From Lachnospiraceae bacterium (GTDB lineage: Bacteria; Bacillota; Clostridia; Lachnospirales; Lachnospiraceae), in contig VSND01000013.1 of the NCBI GenBank assembly GCA_009774145.1, positions 12,393 to 76,392 of the forward strand: a DNA stretch of 64,000 nucleotides, written 5' to 3'. The translations under genes were made by a program, and so were the position numbers. The notes under the pieces were generated by a model that saw only the letters and a program-made list of their open reading frames with translations, ran no database searches and was not told the origin of the DNA. Positions 17,730 through 26,508 of the stretch are shown one piece after another. Numbering within the stretch: the stretch's first letter is position 1; every line of letters starts with the position of its first letter.

Positions 17730-18410
17730 ATGAAACAGATTGTAATCGCGGAGGATGAACTTTTTATGAGGGAAGAATTATCCGATATTCTGCAAAAGGC
17801 CGGCTATGAAATTCTGGAAATTACAGAATTTGACCATGTGGCGGATCAGATTCTTGCGCTCTCCCCCGACCTGGCCCTTCTGGATCTGAATCTGCCAGGG
17901 ATGAGCGGCTTTCAGATCTGCCGGGAACTCAAGCAGAAAAGCGCCATCCCTGTTCTGGTTCTCACGTCCCGGGACCAGATGCGGGATGAACTGCATGCGC
18001 TGGAACTGGGAGCCGATGAATATCTGACAAAACCGTGCCGGAAAGAACGGCTTCTGGCACGGGTATCCAATGTGATGAAACGATATGAGGGTCGTTCCAA
18101 TCTGCTGGAAGGCCCCGGATTTCTGCTGGACCGGCAGACTTACACTCTGTACATCCATAACCGCTCTGTTGTCCTTGCAAAAAATCAGGGAAAGCTGCTG
18201 GAAGTATTCCTGAACCACGGCAATGAGGTCGTCTCAAAAGAAAAACTGTGTCTTGCACTCTGGGAAACTGCGGAATTCATTGATGAAAATGCACTTCAGG
18301 TCAATCTGACCCGGTTAAAAAAGACCATGGCGAATCTTGGAATGTCCGGTCAGATCGTCCCGGTCCGCGGAATCGGCTATCGGCTTCTGCCGGAAGGAGG
18401 AACCTTATGA
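17730..18410 (+). CDS. BceR-like OmpR-family response regulator
   Basis: The 226-residue protein has a receiver domain with the acidic pair EDE at 8-10, phosphoacceptor Asp52 in LALLDLNLPGMSG, Thr/Lys in VLVLTSRD and YLTKPC, then an OmpR-type winged helix ending VRGIGYRLLPEGG. ATG at 17730 follows AGAGAGGAG; the frame is open much further upstream but overlaps the permease. Phosphorylated by the kinase encoded next, it should activate the ABC genes, possibly through the palindrome upstream of them. Confidence 0.92.
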   Translation: MKQIVIAEDELFMREELSDILQKAGYEILEITEFDHVADQILALSPDLALLDLNLPGMSGFQICRELKQKSAIPVLVLTSRDQMRDELHALELGADEYLTKPCRKERLLARVSNVMKRYEGRSNLLEGPGFLLDRQTYTLYIHNRSVVLAKNQGKLLEVFLNHGNEVVSKEKLCLALWETAEFIDENALQVNLTRLKKTMANLGMSGQIVPVRGIGYRLLPEGGTL

Positions 18411-19429
18411 ACAGGAAACAGTTCATAAAATCACTCCTGCAGTATCTTCCCTGGCTGCTCCTGCTGCTTGGAGTTTATGCATTTGCAGCACTGATTCTGT
18501 GGATTGCAGATATACAGGCATTCCGCTCCATGTCCGTTGTCATGCTGCTGGCTGCACTTTTGTTCTTCTCCGTGGTGTGTTTCGTCCTGATTCGTCAGGA
18601 ACAGAAAAAGAAACAGGCTTTTTCTGATTTTCTCCATGATCCGGATGCATACCATGAAGAAATTCTGCGGAAGGCCGTCAGCCGGTCCTCGCAGGCATCC
18701 ATCCGTCTGCTGGGCAGGATTCTGCGCGACCGGCAGAACGATCAGGCCCGGCTGCAGACGCAGATCGGAGACCAGGAAGAATATGTGGAATCCTGGGCAC
18801 ATGAAATTAAAACTCCGATTTCCTTACTGACACTGCTTCTGGACAACCGCCGGGACGAACTGTCCGACGAACTCGGTTATAAGCTGGACCATATCCGCAA
18901 CCGTCTGCAGGAATCCGTGGATCAGATGCTGTTTTATGCCCGATTAAAAGGTTTTCGGAAAGATTATCTGTTTGAGCATCTTCCTGTCCTTGCCTGTCTG
19001 GAAGAGGTACTGGAGGACTACCATCCGCTGCTTCATGAAAAACAGTTCCGGATCCGGTTCGAACTGTCGGAATACCTGGTCTATTCGGACCGGAGAGGTC
19101 TTCACTTTCTTCTGGGCCAGATCATCAGCAATTCCATCAAATACTGTGTTCGGGAACCGGAGCTTTCTTTTTCATCCGCTCAAAAGGACGGGCGTTATGT
19201 ACTGCGTATTCAGGACAACGGGATTGGCATGCGAAGCTGTGATCTGCCCTGGATTTTTGAAAAGGGTTTTACCGGAGATTCCGGTAACGGACGGAAAACA
19301 GCCACCGGCATGGGGCTGTATCTTGCAAATGAGATGGCAAAGGAACTGAATCTGACGCTCGAAGCCCGCTCCCAATGGGGAGAAGGCTTCGAAATGCAGA
19401 TATCTTTTCCGATCGTCCAGTCCGACTGA
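18407..19429 (+). CDS. BceS-like intramembrane-sensing histidine kinase
   Basis: The 340-residue kinase overlaps the regulator gene by four bases (ATGA). Two membrane helices (about 14-35 and 41-62) are joined by only a few residues, the mark of BceS-type kinases that sense through the transporter rather than directly. The H-box is SWAHEIKTPISLLTLLL (His about 131). The N-box (SNSIKYC), G1 (IQDNGIGM) and G2 (GMGLYLANEMAKEL) of the ATPase domain are present. All parts look intact. Confidence 0.92.
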   Translation: MNRKQFIKSLLQYLPWLLLLLGVYAFAALILWIADIQAFRSMSVVMLLAALLFFSVVCFVLIRQEQKKKQAFSDFLHDPDAYHEEILRKAVSRSSQASIRLLGRILRDRQNDQARLQTQIGDQEEYVESWAHEIKTPISLLTLLLDNRRDELSDELGYKLDHIRNRLQESVDQMLFYARLKGFRKDYLFEHLPVLACLEEVLEDYHPLLHEKQFRIRFELSEYLVYSDRRGLHFLLGQIISNSIKYCVREPELSFSSAQKDGRYVLRIQDNGIGMRSCDLPWIFEKGFTGDSGNGRKTATGMGLYLANEMAKELNLTLEARSQWGEGFEMQISFPIVQSD

Positions 19430-19457
19430 CACCCTGACCGTGCATGCTTTGCAAATA

Positions 19458-19690
19458 TCAGATGTTTTTCAGCATCTTCTCCAGTTCCCGAATCCTTGCC
19501 TCTGCATCCTCCGCTCTCCTCCGTTCCCGTTCTGTATTTTCTGCTCTTCTGCAATACCCTGCTGTATACCTCGTTGTATGCCCCGCTGCTCCGCCTCATA
19601 GATTCCCTGATTATAGTCAAGAATCGCTTTCTGTCTGTCCTGGCTGATCGTCTGAAGCTGACGGCAAGAAAATCCGAAGAATTTAAACTT
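19458..19690 (-). pseudogene. Decayed C-terminus of an Rpn-family (PD-(D/E)XK) nuclease/transposase-like gene
   Basis: In the 364-base gap after the kinase, one minus-strand frame reads QDRQKAILDYNQGIYEAEQR, then GIQRGIQQGIAEEQK, and another carries on with ERERRRAEDAEARIRELEKM and a stop at 19458. The join needs a frameshift near 19540. The repeating GIQxGIQQG and charged coiled-coil tail are typical of Rpn/PDDEXK_2 proteins common in Lachnospiraceae. The catalytic N-terminal part is missing. The remaining gap to 19793 holds a TATAGT-like box for the next gene. Confidence 0.65.
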
Positions 19691-19793
19691 ATGAGAAAAT
19701 TTTCTTTATTCCGCTTCTGTATTAAACTTTTTGCGTCCAAAAACTGTTATAGTATACAGAGTACTCAAAAATCACAGAAAGGACGGTCACATC

Positions 19794-20345
19794 TTGCAAG
19801 ACAAAGAGATCATCCGGCGGATCCAGCAGGGAAACAAGGAACTGCTTCGTGATGTAATCGAGAAATACTATGATGAAATCCTGCGTTTCTGTATCTATCA
19901 GATCAAGGATCCCGCATATGCCTGCGATCTGACGCAGGAAACGTTTTATCGTTTCATACGCTGCGTGGACACTTACCAGTATAAAAACCTGAAAAAATAT
20001 CTGATTGCCATTGCCAGAAATCTGTGTGTGGACTACTGGCACGGAAATCTTCCGACAGAACCCCTGCCGGAAGATGACTCCCTGCAGAACACAGAAATCC
20101 GGGACAACCGGAACCGGGACGACTATGAACATCTTGAGGATCAGATGATGCTTGCACAGCTTCTGTCGCAGATACCGGAAGAACAACGGGAAGTAATCGT
20201 CATGCGTTATTACAGCGACCTGAAATACAGGGATATCGCAAGAATTCTCGGCGTAAACCTGTCCACCGTAAAGTCCAGGCTGCGTCTTGGAATTGCAAAT
20301 CTGCAGAAAAGGAGTGAAATGTATGACAAAAAAAGAACTATATGA
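19794..20345 (+). CDS. ECF-type RNA polymerase sigma factor
   Basis: Group IV sigma-70, 183 residues. Region 2 shows ACDLTQETFYRFIRCVDTY, region 4 shows LSQIPEEQREVIVMRYYSDL and ARILGVNLSTVKSRLRLG. TTG at 19794 is preferred: AAAGGAC is about nine bases upstream and sigma region 2 starts soon after; the open frame extends 21 codons further up without a ribosome site. It is followed, with an overlap, by a membrane protein and an ABC exporter, so it probably controls this set. Confidence 0.88.
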   Translation: MQDKEIIRRIQQGNKELLRDVIEKYYDEILRFCIYQIKDPAYACDLTQETFYRFIRCVDTYQYKNLKKYLIAIARNLCVDYWHGNLPTEPLPEDDSLQNTEIRDNRNRDDYEHLEDQMMLAQLLSQIPEEQREVIVMRYYSDLKYRDIARILGVNLSTVKSRLRLGIANLQKRSEMYDKKRTI

Positions 20346-21087
20346 ATTGTTTTATGAGGACAGCCTGCGCATGAAGATTGATCAGCAGAGAAAAGAACAG
20401 TCCCTTTTTCTGCTGAACCAGGCCGTTGATCAAAAGAAAATAATACCGCTTGCATCCCCGGATGAAATCCTGAAAAAACAGCTGCGGTTTCTGGACCCTG
20501 CGATCCTGCTTCTGCAGAGCCTTTGTTTTCTGCTGCTGCTTCTGCTTTTCTGGTCTCTGGGCCGTACGGAGAATAAAGAATTCCTTTATATCCCCATGAC
20601 TGCTTCAGCTCCTGTGTTCAGCATGCTTATGATCGCAGGCTGCCGCAGGGAAGAGACATACAACATCGCAGAACTGACAGGAAGCTGTTTTTTCAATTAT
20701 CGACAGCTCTGTGTTCTTCGGATGATCTTATACGGCATGGTCAATCTGTCCTTTATGACTGTTTTGTCCTTTTTTCTGTGCGCAGACATACAGAGAAGCG
20801 TCCTGGAAGCCGGAATCTATTTTCTGGTACCGTTTCTGATGACAGGATGCGTCCAGTTTGCAATTCTGCTTACCGGAACCGGAAGAAGAAATCATTACAG
20901 CCTGATTGCCGGATGCCTTTTTATGACTGCCGGATGGACAGGCGCCGCTTCTTTCCCTGAGATCTACGAACCGGCTGCGCTGACGGTCTGGATGATACTT
21001 TTATTTCTCTGTATGATCAGTTATGGAATAGAAACCGCCGCAATATTAAGACAAATCGAGAGAGGGGATCTGTTATGTACAAATTAG
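20323..21087 (+). CDS. Membrane protein of an ECF-sigma/ABC operon, possible anti-sigma factor
   Basis: Unrecognised family, 254 residues, ATG eight bases after GGAG and inside the last codons of the sigma gene. The first 60 residues are soluble and charged (MTKKELYELFYEDSLRMKID); then six hydrophobic segments follow from about residue 65. A cytoplasmic head plus membrane part coupled to an ECF sigma is the layout of an anti-sigma factor, but no zinc-finger HxxxCxxC motif is seen, so this role is only a guess. It may instead be a transporter part. Confidence 0.6.
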   Translation: MTKKELYELFYEDSLRMKIDQQRKEQSLFLLNQAVDQKKIIPLASPDEILKKQLRFLDPAILLLQSLCFLLLLLLFWSLGRTENKEFLYIPMTASAPVFSMLMIAGCRREETYNIAELTGSCFFNYRQLCVLRMILYGMVNLSFMTVLSFFLCADIQRSVLEAGIYFLVPFLMTGCVQFAILLTGTGRRNHYSLIAGCLFMTAGWTGAASFPEIYEPAALTVWMILLFLCMISYGIETAAILRQIERGDLLCTN

Positions 21088-21989
21088 TGCTGGAAGGACT
21101 CAGTAAAAATTTCAAAGAGAAAAAAGCGGTAGACAGCCTGAGCCTTTCCTTAAGCCATGGCGTATACGGCCTGCTGGGTGAAAACGGCGCCGGAAAGACA
21201 ACGCTGATGCGGATGATCTGCGGCCTTCTTCAGAAAAGCAGCGGCCGGATTTTGTGTGACGGCATGGAGATTGAAAAAATGGGAAGCTCCTACCGCCGTC
21301 TGCTCGGTTATCTTCCGCAGGATTTCGGATATTATCCGGATTACAGTGCACAGCGTTTTCTCATGTATCTGGCGGCTCTGAAGGCACTGCCGGATGCTTA
21401 TGCCAGACAGAGAGTCTCCGAGCTTCTGGAGCTTGTTAATCTGAGTCATGTGAAGGATCAAAAATTAAAAACCTTTTCGGGCGGTATGTTAAAAAGGATC
21501 GGCATTGCACAGGCACTGCTCAATGAACCGAAAATCCTGATCCTGGATGAGCCTACTTCCGGCCTGGACCCGAAGGAGCGGATACGGTTCCGCAATATCA
21601 TCAGTTCTCTTGGAAAAGACAGAATCGTTCTGTTGTCTACCCATATCGTATCCGATATCGAATACATTGCGGATCATATTGTCATGATGCAGAAGGGGAA
21701 AATGGCAGCATGCGGAACCGTTGAAGAGATCCTGCTGCCTGTGAAGCAGTCCGTGTGGGAGTGTCAGGTCTCACAAAAGACTTCGGAAATACTGGAGAAA
21801 AACTGCCTGATCAGTAATCTGAAGAATGCAGAGCCAGGCGTACTGCTCAGAATCGTATCCGATACCATCCCGGCAGCGAATGCCGTGCATGTACCGCCGA
21901 CCCTGGAAGATGCATATCTGTATTATCTGTCTGCGGAACAAAACACGGATACAGCAAATACTGCAGAACAGAAAGGAAATAAAGCATGA
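21075..21989 (+). CDS. ABC exporter ATPase
   Basis: A 304-residue ATPase of the ABC-2 (NatA/CcmA-like) type. Walker A GENGAGKTTLMRMI, signature TFSGGMLKRIGIAQAL, Walker B ILILDEPTSGLDP and the switch HIVSD are intact. A C-terminal tail of about 90 residues (from QSVWECQVSQKT) is the usual accessory domain of this type. It overlaps the gene before by 13 bases and the permease after by 4, so it is part of a tight operon under the ECF factor. Confidence 0.9.
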   Translation: MYKLVLEGLSKNFKEKKAVDSLSLSLSHGVYGLLGENGAGKTTLMRMICGLLQKSSGRILCDGMEIEKMGSSYRRLLGYLPQDFGYYPDYSAQRFLMYLAALKALPDAYARQRVSELLELVNLSHVKDQKLKTFSGGMLKRIGIAQALLNEPKILILDEPTSGLDPKERIRFRNIISSLGKDRIVLLSTHIVSDIEYIADHIVMMQKGKMAACGTVEEILLPVKQSVWECQVSQKTSEILEKNCLISNLKNAEPGVLLRIVSDTIPAANAVHVPPTLEDAYLYYLSAEQNTDTANTAEQKGNKA

Positions 21990-23080
21990 ATTTATACAAA
22001 ATGGAACTGTACAAAATACTGCACAGAAAATCTGTGCTCATTACAGGGCTTCTCATAATCCTGTGGATGGCATTTTACTTTTTCATGATGGTATCTGATG
22101 AACATACCATGATCAACGGCACGGACTATTTCGGTTATCAGGCAATCCAGAAAGACCGGGAAATCACTGCAGAATACGAAGGAATCTTCACAGATGAGAA
22201 AGCCGCCTCGATTATTGCACAATATGGATTTCCATGCAAAGTGGTGCGGGACGTGGGAGGCTGGCGGGATTCCAACTTTCTGACGGAATTTGTCACAGAC
22301 CGCCTGTCTGATGGTTATCTGTATGGATGGAACGAAGGAGAATACAAAATACCGGAACACCTGATCCCCATGGCAGAGTCCGAACTGAGTATCTATCTGG
22401 ATTCCGGACTTCCATTTGCCTATACAGGGGGCTGGCAGAAATTTCTGGACCATCTGCAGATCGGCGCGCTGCTGCTGAACGTATGGTTTATGATCCTGTT
22501 CTCCGTCCTGTTCAGCGAAGAACGCCAGACCGGAATGCGCGTGCTGATCTGCACGTCAGACAAAGGGGTCACGGTAGATCTGTGGGCAAAAATCGGCGCT
22601 GCCTTCACCATCTGCCTGGCAGCAGGCCTGATGTTCCATAGCATCTCCTTCCTGTTGTTCAAAGCAGTATTCGGACTGACCGGAGGCAGTATGCCCGCAT
22701 CTCTTGTCATCGGCAGCTATGCGGGAATCCTGAAATACACCACCATAGGCCAGCTTGCGGTAAGATATTCTGTAATCATGCTGGGTGCATTCCTGATGCA
22801 GACTGCCATCTGTATCTGGGTATCATCAAAAGCCGGAAATAATTTTCAGGCCGTCCTGACCAATAGCATGATCCTGCTTGTGCCGCCTGCGCTCTACCTC
22901 TGCATGCGGGGCATATTTCTCCGTCTGTTATCCGGCAGTCTTCCGTTTCTGCTGGTGCAGTATAATAATGTCATTGAACTGTCTTCTCTGTACAGAATAC
23001 AGCTGTCTGTGATATCGGCAGTTCTGATTCTCGGTATCACAGACAGCAGGAAGAACTGGATGAAAATAGACAGCGAATAA
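21986..23080 (+). CDS. ABC-2-type permease
   Basis: Membrane partner of the preceding ATPase, 364 residues. A first helix (about 15-35) is followed by about 135 extracytoplasmic residues (DEHTMINGTDYFGYQ to AYTGGW), then five or six helices to the C-terminus. This is the plan of one-half ABC exporters such as those for bacteriocins, lantibiotics or drugs. The substrate cannot be told. It ends at a strong two-way terminator. Confidence 0.85.
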   Translation: MNLYKMELYKILHRKSVLITGLLIILWMAFYFFMMVSDEHTMINGTDYFGYQAIQKDREITAEYEGIFTDEKAASIIAQYGFPCKVVRDVGGWRDSNFLTEFVTDRLSDGYLYGWNEGEYKIPEHLIPMAESELSIYLDSGLPFAYTGGWQKFLDHLQIGALLLNVWFMILFSVLFSEERQTGMRVLICTSDKGVTVDLWAKIGAAFTICLAAGLMFHSISFLLFKAVFGLTGGSMPASLVIGSYAGILKYTTIGQLAVRYSVIMLGAFLMQTAICIWVSSKAGNNFQAVLTNSMILLVPPALYLCMRGIFLRLLSGSLPFLLVQYNNVIELSSLYRIQLSVISAVLILGITDSRKNWMKIDSE

Positions 23081-23083
23081 GAA

Positions 23084-23121
23084 AAAACAGCTGCACCAGA
23101 TAAGGTGAAGCTGTTTTTTCT
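23084..23121. terminator. Two-way terminator between the ABC permease and the AMP ligase
   Basis: AAAAAACAGCTGCACC and GGTGAAGCTGTTTTTT form a stem over a six-base loop with A-run and T-run on opposite sides, so it can stop both convergent transcripts. Confidence 0.88.
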
Positions 23122-23128
23122 GTCATAA

Positions 23129-24637
23129 TCAATATCGTTTGATTTTCTTTGAAGGCGTCTTGGGGAACTCCGTCTCCCGCACTTTCAGCCGATAGATCTT
23201 CTTATAGGCCGGAGCATGTTTATTCCAGTCGTCGATGAGTTCCTGCAGCGCAGCGCGTACATCTTTCACGCCTTTCTTCTCCACATACTCGGCATCCGGG
23301 AAGATTTCCGCCTCAATGACGCCTTCGCTTTCACGAACCAGAATCTCCTGAATCACCGGCGCTTCGGACAGCCGGTTCTCCAGTTCCTCCGGGGAGACAT
23401 TTTCGCCGTTTTTCGTAATGATCAGATTTTTCTTCCTTCCGGTCAGATAGACGAATCCTTCTTCATCTACATATCCAAGATCACCGGTCCGAAGCCATCC
23501 GTCCACCAGCGTTTCTTCTGTCTCCTTCGGCATCTGATAATACCCCTGCATCACGCTGCTGCCGCGCACCCAGAGCTCTTCGTCCACCACCTTCGCTTCA
23601 CAGTTGGGCAGAAGCTGTCCTACAGAACCTTTCCGGACATTCCAGCTCACGGTGGTACTGATCACCGGCGCGCATTCGGTCATGCCATAGCCCTGCAGAA
23701 TCGTGATACCGTAAGTTCCGAACAGATCCAGCATGGCGGGCGGCATATATGCGCCCCCACTGCAGATGGTATGGAACTGCTCGCCAAACACCTCTCTTTT
23801 CACGATCTCCGGAGGCAGCGCCGCCGCATCCTGAAGCTTCTTCGCCATGGTCTCGATCATCAGCGGTACCATCAGAATCACATTCGGCCGGAAAAGTTTG
23901 ATATTCTTTGCCATGCGGATCAGAGAATCGTTGATGCAGATGATGCTGCCCAGAGAGAGGCCTTTTAAAATATCCATGCTGAGACAGTAAGCATGATGGA
24001 CCGGAAGCACTGAAAGAATTACGGTCCGCTCCGGAAACTTCATATCCAGACAGGTGGCATTTTCTGCCAGATTCCGATGGGTCAGCATGACGCCTTTGCT
24101 TTTCCCGGTCGTTCCTGAAGTGAACATGATCGTCGCCAGATCCTCCGGCTTCGGCTCAAAGGAACCGGTGCCTTTCTGCGCCTTCAGAAGCTGCCGGAAG
24201 GACAGAGCTTCCCCATCTTCTGCTTCCTTCTGCATGGAGATTACATATTTTAACTTCGGGCATTTCGCTTTTGCCGCCAGCATCACATCCTTTCGGATTT
24301 CATCCACCACCAGCACCGCTGCATCCGCCCGGTCAACCAGTTCACACATCTCATCCAGCGGAAGGGACACATCCAGCGGCACACACACATTCCCGCTGTT
24401 CACAGTGCCAAAATACGTCACCAGCCAGGGATAAGAAGTCATACCGGTCACTGCCACATGGCCGCCCCGTACGCCCAGCTCCTCCAGCGCTCCGGAAAAA
24501 TGTTCGCTGTCCTGTTTCAGATCGGTATAGGATTTTACCTCTATAGTATCTTTTCCTGTCTTATAGCGAACAGCATCCTCTGCTCCATATTTCTGCTCCG
24601 CCTGTACCAGTATCTCCCGAATCGTACTTATTGTCAT
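23129..24637 (-). CDS. AMP-dependent acyl ligase (adenylate-forming enzyme)
   Basis: Activates a carboxylic acid as acyl-AMP and passes it to a thiol. The 502 residues carry motif A3 IMFTSGTTGKSKGVMLTHRN, YGMTECAPVIS (A5), GWLRTGDLGYVDEEGF (A7/A8) and LTGRKKNLIITKNGENVSPE, and the C-terminal catalytic Lys in TPSKKIKRY. The overall sequence is closer to fatty acyl ligases than to amino-acid adenylation domains. As the last gene after a lone acyl carrier protein and condensation domain, it most likely loads that carrier protein rather than CoA. No ANL thioester partner is fused. Confidence 0.9.
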   Translation of the reverse strand: MTISTIREILVQAEQKYGAEDAVRYKTGKDTIEVKSYTDLKQDSEHFSGALEELGVRGGHVAVTGMTSYPWLVTYFGTVNSGNVCVPLDVSLPLDEMCELVDRADAAVLVVDEIRKDVMLAAKAKCPKLKYVISMQKEAEDGEALSFRQLLKAQKGTGSFEPKPEDLATIMFTSGTTGKSKGVMLTHRNLAENATCLDMKFPERTVILSVLPVHHAYCLSMDILKGLSLGSIICINDSLIRMAKNIKLFRPNVILMVPLMIETMAKKLQDAAALPPEIVKREVFGEQFHTICSGGAYMPPAMLDLFGTYGITILQGYGMTECAPVISTTVSWNVRKGSVGQLLPNCEAKVVDEELWVRGSSVMQGYYQMPKETEETLVDGWLRTGDLGYVDEEGFVYLTGRKKNLIITKNGENVSPEELENRLSEAPVIQEILVRESEGVIEAEIFPDAEYVEKKGVKDVRAALQELIDDWNKHAPAYKKIYRLKVRETEFPKTPSKKIKRY

Positions 24638-24712
24638 CTCTCCACCTCCATCATATTTTCACAGCCATTTTAAATATCGCCCGTCATTCCAAACGCCTGC
24701 CGCACGGGCACA

Positions 24713-24949
24713 CTACTTTTCCGACAGCTTTGTCAGATAGTCCGCCGCTTCCTGCACCGTACGGATCTCCGACGCCTCCTGCTGGTCGATCTCCACGTCA
24801 AAAACATCCTCCAGTTCCCCGAGCATGCTCATAAAATCAAAAGAGGTAAATCCCAGATCCTCCATAAACCGCGACTCTGAATGTACATTTCCCGGCTCTA
24901 CCTCCACATAGTTGCAAATGATTTCCACCAATTTCTCAAACATTGCCAT
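24713..24949 (-). CDS. Free-standing acyl/peptidyl carrier protein
   Basis: Small acidic protein of 78 residues with the phosphopantetheine site at Ser36 in EDLGFTSFDFMSMLGELED. Helix pattern and length match acyl carrier proteins. It is not next to fatty-acid synthesis genes; it lies between a condensation-domain gene and an AMP-ligase gene, so it is a dedicated carrier of this pathway. A phosphopantetheinyl transferase is not in the window and would have to be supplied from elsewhere. Confidence 0.92.
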   Translation of the reverse strand: MAMFEKLVEIICNYVEVEPGNVHSESRFMEDLGFTSFDFMSMLGELEDVFDVEIDQQEASEIRTVQEAADYLTKLSEK

Positions 24950-25095
24950 ACTCCTTACATATCATTTTATTTACAGAATCTTAATGCTGTCACCGACAAA
25001 CGGATCTGCGGTCCTGTCCGTGCACAGCCTGACACAGATACCGGCTTCTGGACAGGCCCACAAAGGGGGCACGGAACCCGCGCCGAAGCCCTTTG

Positions 25096-26508
25096 TCAGA
25101 TCAGCTTGATAATGTCTCCGACACGCAGATTCGGATTTTCCACGCCCTTGAACATAATCTTACACAGATAATAGTACAGGTATTCCAGCTTCTCTCTGGA
25201 TACCGCCTTTACCTGATGTTCAAAATTGAAATCCAGTCCGTTGTCATCCGGCCGGTGCATGACCGTCAGATACATGGCCTGAGTGGTTGCTCCGTTGGGA
25301 TACCATTTCGTCTTATATTTGATGTCTCCCAGCTTCTCCAGCCCCTTCTCCTTCAGAGTCATGGGCTGATAGGTCAGCGCCATGGGCTCATAGGTCTGTC
25401 CGTTCGGATGGGGATATTTCCGTCCTCTGTATGCGAAATAGGACACCGGATCATAGTTCGCATGCCGGAAATATTCATTCTGCAGGTCGCGGATCTCATG
25501 GATTCCCTGAAGGAATGTCTTATCCTCCGAAATGATGGTCCGAAACGGGAAGGAATGGATCCTGGTACCGCCGGATTTCTTCTCTTTCAAAGTCGCCCTT
25601 CTGGCAATAGCCGTGTTGATGGACACATCGTCGTTTCCGTTCATCTTCTGGAAATAGGTCCGAAGTCCCATGAGCAGCAGGCATACCAGCGATACGTGAT
25701 ATTTCTCGCAGAAATCCATCAGACGCTTCGTCGGCTCCTCTTCCAGATGGAAGATATCCAGCGCGGAATCCACGGAATCCGATACGTTAATGGCCGCTCT
25801 GGCATTGGGATCGCCGCTTCGCTCCCGTTCTTCCTCCAGCGCCCTGGTACCGTCAATTCCATTATAAATCGGTTCCGACATGCTGTCGATAAGATTCTGG
25901 AAATACGCCTCATCCCGTTCCTTCGCTTTGCTTCCCGCCTCATAGGCCAGATCCCGCTGCAGCTGCTCGATATAGGACGCCATATCCTTCGGATAGTCCA
26001 CGCCCTCATACATGGTGTTGCAGTACAGCTCGATCACGTCCCGAAGGAAACAGATCAGCGACTGGGCATCCATAATTCGATGGTCCACCAGCAGATACAC
26101 GCCCTGATAACCGTCCGGCATTTTAATCATGACGATCCGGCTCATGGGAGAGTCCTGGGGCTTAAAAGGCACAGCCGTCCATTCCGTCATGGTCTTCTCC
26201 GCTTCTTCCATGGTTCCTGCGGAAAAATCCATAAATTCCACATCTGGTCTTCCTTCTTCTGTATTCACCACATACTGATACCAGGTCCCTTCCTTATCCG
26301 CCGCAAAACGGACCCGCAGGCATTCACACCGCTCATACGCCTTGCAGATGGAGGCTTTCAGTACCTCCCAGTCAAGCTCCGCCTCAATGGTCAGGCTGGT
26401 CCCTACATTGAGCACTTCTTTTTTCGGACAGAAATTCTGGTAAAAAAAATGGAACTTCTGTGCCGCAGTCAGCGGATATACCGGATATCCTTTTCTTTTC
26501 TTCATCAT
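25096..26508 (-). CDS. Free-standing condensation-domain acyltransferase
   Basis: A 470-residue protein of the chloramphenicol acetyltransferase-like fold used by NRPS condensation domains, PapA5 and alcohol acyltransferases. It opens with the typical YPLTAAQKFHFFYQN; the catalytic HxxxD motif is present as VDHRIMDAQS (His143, Asp147). A latch-like region around 330-400 (YDPVSYFAYRGRKYPH, ALTYQP) and a C-terminal half complete the fold. Start overlaps the hydrolase stop by four bases. It should move an acyl group from the carrier protein to an amine or alcohol; both partners are unknown. Confidence 0.82.
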   Translation of the reverse strand: MMKKRKGYPVYPLTAAQKFHFFYQNFCPKKEVLNVGTSLTIEAELDWEVLKASICKAYERCECLRVRFAADKEGTWYQYVVNTEEGRPDVEFMDFSAGTMEEAEKTMTEWTAVPFKPQDSPMSRIVMIKMPDGYQGVYLLVDHRIMDAQSLICFLRDVIELYCNTMYEGVDYPKDMASYIEQLQRDLAYEAGSKAKERDEAYFQNLIDSMSEPIYNGIDGTRALEEERERSGDPNARAAINVSDSVDSALDIFHLEEEPTKRLMDFCEKYHVSLVCLLLMGLRTYFQKMNGNDDVSINTAIARRATLKEKKSGGTRIHSFPFRTIISEDKTFLQGIHEIRDLQNEYFRHANYDPVSYFAYRGRKYPHPNGQTYEPMALTYQPMTLKEKGLEKLGDIKYKTKWYPNGATTQAMYLTVMHRPDDNGLDFNFEHQVKAVSREKLEYLYYYLCKIMFKGVENPNLRVGDIIKLI

